From an uncultured Geobacteraceae bacterium (GTDB taxonomy: Bacteria; Desulfobacterota; Desulfuromonadia; Geobacterales; Pseudopelobacteraceae), in assembly GCA_903901875.1 (NCBI GenBank), contig CAIUSO010000127.1, forward strand, positions 1-64,000: a DNA stretch of 64,000 nucleotides, read 5' to 3'. The translations under genes and the position numbers were made by a program. Positions 29,276-38,700 of this stretch are shown here, piece after piece. The notes below the pieces were generated by a model. The model did no database searches. It worked only from the letters and a program-made list of their open reading frames with translations, and was not told the DNA's origin. Position 1 is the first letter of the stretch. Every line of letters begins with the position of its first letter.

Positions 29276-30696
29276 AACTATTCATTTTTCTCTGTTGCAT
29301 TGGGCTCTCAGTGGCGACAGCCTTCGGGGCCGATCAGGCACCGGCCAATCCACGGACCATGACGTTCCCTCCCCTTAATTTTCAGATTCCCAAGGCCGAA
29401 CGAGTACTGCTTGAATGCGGTATGCCGGTCTACCTGCTTCGGGACAGCGAGTTACCGATCATTACGATGAGTGCCATGGTCCATGTGGGGATGGTCTATG
29501 AACCGGCAGCAAAGGCGGGGCTGGCCTCCATGGTCGGCTCGGTCATGCGGAGTGGCGGCGCGGGGGGAGTTGCGCCGGAGGCCCTGGATGATGAGCTTGA
29601 ATTTATGGCATCATCCGTGGAAAGCTCCATCGGCAATGATATGGGGACGGTTTCACTGACCACACTCCGTAAAAATTTCAGCCGGTCGCTGCAGATTTTT
29701 TCCGATGTGCTGCTCCGCCCTGACTTTACGGAAAAGCGCATTGAGATAGCCCGTAAACATATCATCGAGGGACTTCGCCGGCAGAATGATGATCCAAAGG
29801 ACATTGCAGAACGGGAAATCAACCGGGTCTTGTACGCCGGCCACCCCCTCGGCAGTGCGGTCACCCATGACTCCGCTACCGCCATCAACCGTCAGGACCT
29901 GAGGGACTTCCACCAGCAGTATTACCGCCTGGACAACATGTTGCTTGCCGTTTCAGGAAATTTTGAGCGGAGCGAGATTCTTCAGGAACTGAACCGCATC
30001 TTCAAGGCGGGAACAGCACCGGTTCGAACCCGGCTCCCCCGCGTCCCCCAACCACAAATGGCACTCACACAGGAATTACTGTATGGCAAAAAGGATGTCA
30101 GCCAGACCGTCATCCGCATGGGGCACCTGGGGCTGACCAAAGATTCCCCCGACATTTACGCGGTGCGCCTGCTCGACTATATCCTGGGGGGGAGCTTCAC
30201 CTCACGGTTAACCATGGAAGTCAGGACCAACCAGGGGCTTGCCTACAGCGTCGGCAGCCATTTCGACATCGGGCGTCACTTCACCGGTACCTTTATTGCC
30301 GAAACCGAGACCAAGGCCGAATCCACCGTCAAAACAGTGTCGTTGATGAAAAAGATTATTGCCGACATAACCACAGCGGCTGTCACCGAAGAGGAATTGA
30401 AGGGGGCACGGGAATATCTGATAAACTCCTTTATGTTCGGCTTCACCAGTCCCTCTACCATTGTGAACCAGCGGGCCCGCCTCGAATTTTACGGCTACCC
30501 TGACGGATACCTGGAAAAATATCGGGATAACATCGCCCAGGTCACCCGCGCCGACATTCTGAAGGCAGCCCGGACCTATCTGCATCCCGATGCCTTCAAA
30601 CTGGTAATTATTGGTAATGCCGAAAAGTTTGACAAGCCGCTTTCGACACTTGGCACGATACGGGAGCTTGATCTTAAGCCGATTGTTCCAAAGTAA
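29272..30696 (+). CDS. M16 family peptidase (non-HxxEH partner subunit)
   Basis: M16 fold pattern 'FSDVLLRPDFTEKRIEIARKHIIEGLRR'; ATGA overlap with preceding M16 gene. Confidence 0.9.
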   Translation: MKLFIFLCCIGLSVATAFGADQAPANPRTMTFPPLNFQIPKAERVLLECGMPVYLLRDSELPIITMSAMVHVGMVYEPAAKAGLASMVGSVMRSGGAGGVAPEALDDELEFMASSVESSIGNDMGTVSLTTLRKNFSRSLQIFSDVLLRPDFTEKRIEIARKHIIEGLRRQNDDPKDIAEREINRVLYAGHPLGSAVTHDSATAINRQDLRDFHQQYYRLDNMLLAVSGNFERSEILQELNRIFKAGTAPVRTRLPRVPQPQMALTQELLYGKKDVSQTVIRMGHLGLTKDSPDIYAVRLLDYILGGSFTSRLTMEVRTNQGLAYSVGSHFDIGRHFTGTFIAETETKAESTVKTVSLMKKIIADITTAAVTEEELKGAREYLINSFMFGFTSPSTIVNQRARLEFYGYPDGYLEKYRDNIAQVTRADILKAARTYLHPDAFKLVIIGNAEKFDKPLSTLGTIRELDLKPIVPK

Positions 30697-30752
30697 AAAC
30701 CTTTCATACCCGATGCCTCCGCCTCAAATCTTTTTAAAGGAGTGGTGTCCCC

Positions 30753-31958
30753 ATGCAGCTGACTGATCTTATTTCCGATGCCTACGACCGCCTGAAGAAA
30801 CGTGTGCGGCGCAGTGAGCTCATGTATTCCCACTATTACAGCGAACAGCTTGGTGTGCCGCTCCATTTCAAGTGTGAAAATCTGCAACGGACCGGTTCCT
30901 TCAAAATCAGGGGGGCCCTCAATTTCATGACCTCCCAGTCCCGTGATAAGCTGAAACATGGGGTTATCACCGCTTCAGCCGGCAACCACGCACAGGGGGT
31001 GGCCTTCTCCGCCGATTTGCTTTCCGTTGCCGCAACGGTCTATATGCCGGAAATCACGCCGCCCCAGAAGGTACAGGCTACCCGGGATTACGGTGCCACT
31101 GTGGTCCTCACCGGCAGAAATTTTGACGAGGCGTGCGGGGCGGCGATGGCAGCCCAACAGGAGAGCGGTGCCCTGTTCGTCCATCCCTTCAACGATGAGC
31201 TGGTCATGGCGGGGCAGGGTACCATCGGCCTTGAAATTTTTGAGGAGCTTCCCGACCTGCGGAATATTGTCATACCGGTTGGCGGTGGTGGGCTGATAGC
31301 CGGTATTGCAGCGGCACTGCGAGAACGGGCACCCCATATACGCATCATCGGAGTCGAGTCGGAGGCGGCTCCCTCCATGTCGGCATCCTTTGCCGCCGGT
31401 AGACCGACGGAACAACCGGTACGGGCGACCTTGGCCGACGGCATTGCCGTCAAACTCCCCGGCTCGCGGACCGTGCCGGTCATCTGTAGTCTCGTGGACG
31501 AGATTGTGCAGGTTGCCGAGGAGGATATCGCCCTCGCCATCGTGTCGCTCCTCGAAAAAACCAAAATGCTGGTGGAGGGAGCCGGTGCGGTAACCCTGGC
31601 TGCGGTGCTGAACAAGAGGATTCCCCAACTTGAAGGCAAGACCGTCTGTCTGCTGTCCGGGGGGAATATAGACGTCAAGACCATTTCCCAGGTGGTGGAG
31701 CGGGGGCTTATCGCCGGAGGGCGTTATCTCAAGCTGGTGGTAGAGCTGGAGGACCACCCCGGTGCCCTGGCACTCCTGGCCGATACCATTGCGGTAACCA
31801 GGGCCAACATTTTCCATATTACCCATGACCGCCGTTCCAAATCTCTTACCATCGGTCGCACGGTGGTCTCCCTGGAGCTGGAGACCAGGGGGTATGAACA
31901 TATCAAGGATATTGTCAGCCATCTGCAGGAGAAAGGGTACAGCCTGACGGTTGTCTAG
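30753..31958 (+). CDS. ilvA: Threonine ammonia-lyase (with C-terminal ACT domain)
   Basis: 'RTGSFKIRGALNF', 'ITASAGNHAQGVA', 'PVGGGGLIAGIAAAL'. Confidence 0.93.
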   Translation: MQLTDLISDAYDRLKKRVRRSELMYSHYYSEQLGVPLHFKCENLQRTGSFKIRGALNFMTSQSRDKLKHGVITASAGNHAQGVAFSADLLSVAATVYMPEITPPQKVQATRDYGATVVLTGRNFDEACGAAMAAQQESGALFVHPFNDELVMAGQGTIGLEIFEELPDLRNIVIPVGGGGLIAGIAAALRERAPHIRIIGVESEAAPSMSASFAAGRPTEQPVRATLADGIAVKLPGSRTVPVICSLVDEIVQVAEEDIALAIVSLLEKTKMLVEGAGAVTLAAVLNKRIPQLEGKTVCLLSGGNIDVKTISQVVERGLIAGGRYLKLVVELEDHPGALALLADTIAVTRANIFHITHDRRSKSLTIGRTVVSLELETRGYEHIKDIVSHLQEKGYSLTVV

Positions 31959-31961
31959 CGT

Positions 31962-33374
31962 GTGGTAATGGAGAATATTCAGCAGCAGGTGCGGCAGCTG
32001 TTTCAGGAAGGGGCAGCACTGCTTCAGGCGGGGAATCCGGCCGGTGCCCTGGGGCGGTTTCGGGTAGCCCTGGAAATGGACGACTCTTCCGGGGTACTCA
32101 ATCTGTATGCCGGTGCCGCACTGCACGAACTGGGACGCTTTGAGGAGGCTGCCACCGCATACCGTACCGCTCTCAAAATCGTTCCCAACCTGGGGGAAGC
32201 CCACAACAATCTGGGTAATTCACTGATGGCCCTCGGACATTTTGCCGCTGCCGTCACCAGCTTTAGCCGAGCCTCGGAATTGATGCCAACATCGGCAGTG
32301 CCGCTGACCGCCCGTGCCACGGCACTGCAGGCCCTCGGGATGGTGGTGGAGGCCGAGGCCGACTGCCGGCGGGCTTTGGCGATTGATCCGACGTTTGCCG
32401 AGGCCCACTGGAATCTTTCCCTCAATTTGCTGCTAAAGGGTGACTATTTGGCCGGGTGGCAGGAGTACGAATGGCGCTGGCTGCGCCCCACCTTCACATC
32501 GCCCCGGCGACACGATGACCTTCCGCTCTGGGATGGCCTCCCCCTCGATAACCGGATTATTCTTCTCCATGCAGAGCAGGGGTTTGGCGATGCCATTCAG
32601 TTTGCCCGCTACATCCCGCAGGTCGCTGCCCACGGTGGTACGGTGGTGGTGGAGTGCCATCCCCAACTGGTGACCCTGCTGCGCACCGTGGTCGGTGTGG
32701 CGGCGGTGGTTCCCTTCGGTGAACCGCCGTCGGCCGATTGCCACGCGCCACTTCTCTCCCTCCCCCGCATCTTCCAGACTACTCTGGAGAATATACCGGG
32801 GCAGCTTCCCTACCTCTCCTCCCCTCCCGGCTATGGTGAAAAGTGGGCTCCGCTGCTTCCCCGGGGGGATGAAATGTTCCGTGTTGGTCTGGTGTGGGGG
32901 GGGAAGAGTTATCCTGACCCGCTTCGCTCTGCCTGTCTCACAGATTTTGTTCCACTTGCACACATACCGGGGGTACAGCTCTATTCTCTCCAGGTTGGAG
33001 ACGCTGCGCTACAAGTGGCATCGCCCCCCGTTGGTATGTCACTGATTGATGTTACCGGTCAGATTGTTGACTTTGCCGATACCGCCGCCGTTATCGAACA
33101 ACTTGACCTGGTAATCAGTATCGATACCGCCGTGGCCCATCTTGCCGGTGCCATGGGAAAACCGGTCTTTGTGCTGTTGCCGCTGGCGGCGGATTGGCGT
33201 TGGCTACGGGGGCGGAGTGATTCTCCCTGGTATCCGGCAATGGAGCTGTTCCGGCAGCGTCGTTCCGGTGAGTGGGGTGAGGTGGTGAATCGTGTGAGTG
33301 GTGCGGTGACCCGGTGGTGCGCCGGGCAAAAAAAATCCTTTGGGGTATTCCCAAAGGATTCTCATTGGCCATGA
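31962..33374 (+). CDS. Single-module TPR-glycosyltransferase (GT9-like) protein
   Basis: TPRs plus 'HAEQGFGDAIQFARYIP' and 'LVISIDTAVAHLAGAMGKPVFVLLPLAADWRWLRGRSDSPWYPAMELFRQ'. Confidence 0.85.
   Translation: MVMENIQQQVRQLFQEGAALLQAGNPAGALGRFRVALEMDDSSGVLNLYAGAALHELGRFEEAATAYRTALKIVPNLGEAHNNLGNSLMALGHFAAAVTSFSRASELMPTSAVPLTARATALQALGMVVEAEADCRRALAIDPTFAEAHWNLSLNLLLKGDYLAGWQEYEWRWLRPTFTSPRRHDDLPLWDGLPLDNRIILLHAEQGFGDAIQFARYIPQVAAHGGTVVVECHPQLVTLLRTVVGVAAVVPFGEPPSADCHAPLLSLPRIFQTTLENIPGQLPYLSSPPGYGEKWAPLLPRGDEMFRVGLVWGGKSYPDPLRSACLTDFVPLAHIPGVQLYSLQVGDAALQVASPPVGMSLIDVTGQIVDFADTAAVIEQLDLVISIDTAVAHLAGAMGKPVFVLLPLAADWRWLRGRSDSPWYPAMELFRQRRSGEWGEVVNRVSGAVTRWCAGQKKSFGVFPKDSHWP
33327..33361 (-). 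terminator. Rho-independent terminator of the flagellin operon
   Basis: 11-bp stem aatcctttggg/cccaaaggatt followed by a T8 run on the minus strand; lies inside the 3' end of the opposing CDS. Confidence 0.75.
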
Positions 33375-33388
33375 AGGTTTTTTGGCGA

Positions 33389-33769
33389 TTACTCGTCTGC
33401 TTTGGTCCTTAAACCGGAAGCAATGTTAAAATTAATATCGATGACAATGGTAAGCTTGTCCGGATCGGGGAACGCCATGACTTCAAAGAGTCGCTTGTCT
33501 ATGAACAAACTGAGATTAAGAATATCTTCACGAAGATTCTTTGGCATTGGGTTATCGGGATCGGACAGTTCGGCCTGGAAGAAACTCCAGACTTTCTGAT
33601 TGAATTTGATAGCCTCCTGCAACTTCTGGTTCCGATCGGGAGCTCCCCAGTTGTCCTTGACGCTCTTCAGCATCAGACCGGCTCGTGAAAGCACTGATGC
33701 CTCCAGTTCCCGGCCGCTTAACGTTTCTTTTTGAATTGCAGTATAGGCATTAACCGAGTTTTGTAGCAT
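33389..33769 (-). CDS. flaF: Flagellar biosynthesis regulator FlaF
   Basis: 'MLQNSVNAYTAIQKETLSGRELEASVLSRAGLML...WSFFQAELSDPDNPMPKNLREDILNLSLFIDKR'. Confidence 0.88.
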   Translation of the reverse strand: MLQNSVNAYTAIQKETLSGRELEASVLSRAGLMLKSVKDNWGAPDRNQKLQEAIKFNQKVWSFFQAELSDPDNPMPKNLREDILNLSLFIDKRLFEVMAFPDPDKLTIVIDINFNIASGLRTKADE

Positions 33770-34145
33770 AATCCATGAGCTCCTCTTCATAGGTAATCAG
33801 TTTTTTAGCGATTTTCAGAGCAGAATAAAAGTTCAGATCGACAATATACGTGCTCACCTGTGAAATCAAGACATTTGTACTCGGAGCCGCAGTCAGCACC
33901 TCACGGGCCATGTCCCAGAACAGCTTTGAAAGTTCCTCCGTCATGCCACCGATATACATCAGTTGCACAATCAGATAGATCTTCTTGCAGGGGGATGTTG
34001 CCTCTGCTTCGGTAAGAATATCCTTCTGCCTGAGCAGGGTTGCCTGACTTTCAATCTGCAAGTGGGCGACAGTTGGACCATTCTTTATGACTGTTCCGGC
34101 CAGGATTACCCTTTCACCTGGTTTGAGGGTCAATTTGAGAGGCAT
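33750..34145 (-). CDS. flbT: Flagellin mRNA repressor protein FlbT
   Basis: 'MPLKLTLKPGERVILAGTVIKNG...LQIESQATLLRQKDILTEAEATSPCKKIYLIVQLMYI'. Confidence 0.9.
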   Translation of the reverse strand: MPLKLTLKPGERVILAGTVIKNGPTVAHLQIESQATLLRQKDILTEAEATSPCKKIYLIVQLMYIGGMTEELSKLFWDMAREVLTAAPSTNVLISQVSTYIVDLNFYSALKIAKKLITYEEELMDYATKLG

Positions 34146-34148
34146 CTG

Positions 34149-34781
34149 CTAGGACCGCATAACCAGATTGACCGTGGATTCCTGAACCAGGTTGATCTGG
34201 CTTGTGATGACATCAAGCTGCTTGGTAGCAGCCATTACGTGGCTGTGTGGTGCATCATTGGGGAGCGATAACACCTGGACCGAATTTCCCGAACCGCCGG
34301 TTAAGCCATCCCACAGATGTTTTACCTTGTCGTAGAGCGGTGCGGGAGGGGTGGGAAGCATCAGACTCTGGAGCTGTTTCCGCAAGGAAGAGTACCCCAT
34401 CAGTTGCTCCATCCGTCCCTGATCTTCCACCGGATAGGGTGGATAATTCTTGACGACATTTTCCAGTGTTGCCTTCATTTTTTCAGTAATTGCACTGGCT
34501 GCCGTAAGCCCCTCATAGGTTTGGCGAAGATTTGTCGCCAATGAGTTGAGGATGTCCGACGTATTGCCGATTCGCTGCAGGGTGTCGATAGTGTTCTGGG
34601 GTACGTTAATCTTGATTGAGACCGTGTCCCCACCCAGTGACTGCACCGCATCTGATTTACTGCCGCTGCCAAAATCAGGCTGTTGTGATGATTTGGGTGC
34701 CAGGGTCTGCTGGACTCCCGACTGCTGCATCTGTAAGGCTGTTGCAACTGCAAGCCGCTGATCATTGCCATCGATTATCAT
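34149..34781 (-). CDS. Uncharacterised protein of the flagellin cluster
   Basis: ORF between flagellin and FlbT; likely start MIIDGNDQ; no family recognised. Confidence 0.6.
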   Translation of the reverse strand: MIIDGNDQRLAVATALQMQQSGVQQTLAPKSSQQPDFGSGSKSDAVQSLGGDTVSIKINVPQNTIDTLQRIGNTSDILNSLATNLRQTYEGLTAASAITEKMKATLENVVKNYPPYPVEDQGRMEQLMGYSSLRKQLQSLMLPTPPAPLYDKVKHLWDGLTGGSGNSVQVLSLPNDAPHSHVMAATKQLDVITSQINLVQESTVNLVMRS

Positions 34782-34810
34782 GGTGGTACCTCCATCGCTT
34801 AAATGCGTAA

Positions 34811-34837
34811 GCGGGGAGAGGTTACCCCTCTCCCCGC
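34811..34837 (-). other. Strong intercistronic hairpin downstream of flagellin
   Basis: gcggggagagg-ttac-ccctctccccgc, no T run on the minus strand. Confidence 0.5.
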
Positions 34838-34872
34838 ATCGGTTAAAACATGCTATCACTCTTCACTAGCTG

Positions 34873-35688
34873 TTAGAAGAGTTTGAGAACCGACTGGGCT
34901 GCCTGCGAAGAGAGACTCAGGGCAGTGGTTCCGAGGGACTGGCGAGTCTGCAGGGCCAGCATATTCGCACCTTCCTGATTCATATCGGCAAGGGTCAGAT
35001 TGTCTGCTCCGACTTGGAGAGTGTTGATCATCGAGTCGGTGAATGTCTGACGGGTAGTGATGGTAGTCAGGTTACTTGCCAGCGAAGAAGACTGGGTACG
35101 CAGAGTTGTCAGTGCCGTATCCATGAAAGCGTTGGTGCTGGCAGCGTTGCCGGTGGCTGTCCAGGTACCTGCTGAAGAAATACCGAGGTTACCGGCATCC
35201 GCTCCGAAGCCGTTCACCGTAAGGTTGGCATCGCCGGTTTTCTGGCTGAATTCGATTGAAAGGGTACCGGAAGTCAAAAGGTTGGTGCCGCGGTAGCCGG
35301 CGTCACTTGCCAGCGTGGTTATCTGGCTGGCGATGGTGTTGAACTGGGTCTCGTAGGTTGCCTGAGACAATGTGTCGTTAGTCGCTGCTGCGGCACTGGC
35401 AAGACCTTTAGCTGATTGAATCAGTGCGGTGATGGCACTGATGCCGTTGTCAGCACTCTTGATGGTCTGCACGGCTTCGCTCATGCCATCTTTACGATCG
35501 GCCAAGTCACTTGCACGGTTGGTCGCTGCTTGGGCAGCAAAAAAGTTGGTTGGATTATCGAGAGCGGTGTTTACTTTCTTACCACTGCTCAGGCGGTTCT
35601 GTGTCTGGGTAACCTGGGATGCTGTCTGCTGAAGAGCGAGGAGGTTATTCCTCATGCCTGCGGTAAGTGAGATGTCTGAGATTGCCAT
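34873..35688 (-). CDS. Flagellin
   Basis: N-terminal 'MRNNLLALQQTASQVTQTQNRLSSGKKVNTALDNPTNFFAAQ' and C-terminal 'MNQEGANMLALQTRQSLGTTALSLSSQAAQSVLKLF'. Confidence 0.95.
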   Translation of the reverse strand: MAISDISLTAGMRNNLLALQQTASQVTQTQNRLSSGKKVNTALDNPTNFFAAQAATNRASDLADRKDGMSEAVQTIKSADNGISAITALIQSAKGLASAAAATNDTLSQATYETQFNTIASQITTLASDAGYRGTNLLTSGTLSIEFSQKTGDANLTVNGFGADAGNLGISSAGTWTATGNAASTNAFMDTALTTLRTQSSSLASNLTTITTRQTFTDSMINTLQVGADNLTLADMNQEGANMLALQTRQSLGTTALSLSSQAAQSVLKLF

Positions 35689-35745
35689 GGTGATGCTCCT
35701 TTCTGGGATATTCCGTAAAAATCGGATTGTGCATTCTGCACTTAC

Positions 35746-38700
35746 CTACCTCTTCGGCCACGTGGCGCAATACTTGAGAAAAAAATTACCGTTGGATAAA
35801 AAAGTTTTCAACCTCTCCCGCCATTCATCTAAAAGGTGTGGATCGGGAAGTAGATACGGGACAGAGCACGGAATTGAATCCACCGTTGTTGCAAAGAGTG
35901 TTGGCAGGGTAAGAAGGGGTATCTGCAGGTCGCAGAGCGGCAGAGCTTCCCCATGCACAACAACATCATACACTCCGGTGACCCGGGCAATCAGTCGTAC
36001 CAGTGGTGCCTGACAGCTGACGGTTATCCGGTACCCGGCTTCGGCAAGGGGGGGGAGAAAACGGCAGAACTGGATGGTGTCGCCAAAACCCTGCTCACAA
36101 TGGACCAGCAGCGAGGTGCCGTGTGGGTGACTTCCCCGGTTTTCACGGCTGAGAAAGGGCCAGGGGGGCAACTGGCCATTGGGAATCCGGCGCAATCGCC
36201 ATTCCCAGTGTGGCCATGCTTCGGCGTACTTTCCCTGTGCCAGAAGAGAGTAAGACAGATTCAGGTGCCCGGCCACATGCTGGGGGTCCCGTTCCAGGAC
36301 GGAGCGAAAGGATGCTTCCGCTTCGGAGTTTCTGCCAAGGAGAGCCAGTGCTGCGCCCACGTTCAGATGCTGTTCGGGCGAAGACGAATTAAGCAGCAGG
36401 GCGGTTTGATGCTCTTCCAGCTGCTGCTCAAGCATCCGTCGCTCGGGTGAAGGTCCGGTTACGGTACTCTCCGGTTTCCCTTTGCCATGAATGGGAGGGA
36501 ATCCGCTTAATGTTCGCAACTCACCGGCCACCTCCCTGATAACGTCTGTCCAATCCCCATGGTCCGGTTGGCGAAAGAGCCTCATTCCGGGATACCAGGG
36601 AGAATCTTCCCGGTCGGTCAGCCAGCGCCAATCGGCGGTGTGGGAAAGCAGCAGCCAGGTTGGTCGCCCCGTTGCCCCTGCCAGATGGGCAACGGAGGTG
36701 TCGATGGAGATTACCAGGTCAAGATTGGCCATCAGAGCGGCGGTGTCCGCAAAATCACCAATGTGCTCCGCGACTTCAACCAGAGGTGACGTCGGCTCAC
36801 TCGCCTCTCCCACCTGTAAACTCACAAAAGTGACCCCTGGCAGGTCAAAAAGTGGTTGGAGGGATGCAAAGGGGCAGCTCCGCTTCCGGTTGAGGGGGTT
36901 GTCCTGGCGGCCGGACCAGGCCAGACCGACCCGGAGCCCCTTGAGCCGGTTGGCCAAGGTCGTTGTGACAGTATGCATCAGTTCCGGCCATTGGGTATGG
37001 GCCTCCTTGCGGAAGAGGGACATGGTCGGATACCAGGGACTGACATGCCGCTCCGGGAGCCAGCGCCAATCGGAGCCGTGGGGGAGGAGGAGCCATGTTG
37101 GAGCACCGAGGGCTCCGGCCAGGTGGGCAACGGCGGTGTCAATGGTAATAACCAGATCCAGGTTGGCAATGAATGCGGCGGTATCGGAGAAATCATGGAA
37201 ATCTGCCGTATGGTCGATGACCGTAAAGCCCATGTCCGGGTCAGCAAGCTGTTCCGAGCCCTCTCCCACCTGCAGGCTGTATAATTCGACATGGGGAATG
37301 GCGGCCAGTGGTGCAAAATGGGCCAGGGGGCAGGAACGTTTCCGATTCAGTACCTGCCCCTGCCTGCCATGCCAGACGATGCCGATTTTATAGGCAGCTG
37401 AGTGTCCCAATCGGTGATGCCACCGTGCCGTATCCTCCGGAGTGGGCTGTAGATACGGGACGGTGGCCGGGATGGTTGTGATTGTGGTGCCGAACACAAG
37501 CGGCAGGGACATCATCGGAAGGTGGCAATCAAAAGCCGGCAGGGTCTCACCGGTTGCGTAGACCTCTGACACGCCGGCAAGGGAGCGGAGCAGCCGTTTC
37601 AGTGCGGGAACCTGGCATTCCAGAATGACGTTGCCTCCCCGTTCTGCCACCAGAGCTGCATAGCGGGAAAACTGAAGGGTGTCGCCAAAACCCTGTTCGG
37701 CGTGGAGCAGAATGGTTCTGCCCGCCAGCGGGGTGCCATCCCACCGTGGCTCCGTGAAGGTCCGCCGGGGGACCGGACTGCCCTTTTTGAAACGCCACTC
37801 GAATTCCTGCCACCCTGCTCCATAGTCGCCGGTTGCCAGCAGTGCCAGCGATCTGTTCCAGTGCCCTTCGGCATAGTCCGGATGAAGATCCACCAGACGC
37901 TGATACAGAGTAAGCGCCTCGTCGAGGCGTTCCTGTGCTGCCACTATTCCGGCCAGATTGTTCAGAATGACGGCCCCTTCGGGGTTCAGGGCCAGGGCCT
38001 GTTGGTAACACGCTTCGGCCTCACTCAACCGGCCAAGGCACTGGAAAGCGCTTCCCATCATGTTACGGGCGTTGTACCGGTCCGGCTCCAGGGCCAGGGC
38101 CCGTTGGTAGGCGGTAATGCCATCCGTAAACCGTTCCTCTTCCAGGCAGACGTCTCCCAGTCCCTGGTAAGCCTCTGCGGAGGTCGGATCAAGAAGCGCG
38201 GCGGTCTGGTAGTGGGAAAGGGCCGCAGAAATAGCACGGGTGGCGATGCAGATTTGTCCCAGGGCCAGATGGGCCGGAACAAAATCCCCGTGAAGCAGCA
38301 GGGTCTGCTCAAAGCAGCGGGCGGCATGGTCCGGTCGCCCCTGGGAACGGTAACTGTTTCCCATGTTAAAAAGTGCTTCCGGATAGTCGGCTTTAAGAGC
38401 CAGGGCCGTCCGATAACGGTCCACTGCTTCGTCATGGCGTCCCAGCCTGTCAAGGGCGACGCCATGGTTGCAGTGGGCTTCGGCATCGGTGGGGTGCGAG
38501 GCAACCAGGGCGGAAAACTGCCGCTCGGCCCCTTCGATATTCCCTGCGAGGAGCAACTGAAGGGGAGAGTCAAGGGGGGGGGCACGACGACCATCACGCC
38601 AGCGGATAAGGGCTTCACCGATCTGCCCGAGGACCGGTTGCCACGCACCGGGGGAGGGCTGGCGAAACAGTGTCATCGATGGGTACCAGGGGGAGTCCTC

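Noticed and set aside
30975-32204. 409-aa minus ORF opposite threonine ammonia-lyase
   Set aside because: Shadow ORF; the plus frame has conserved PLP-enzyme motifs
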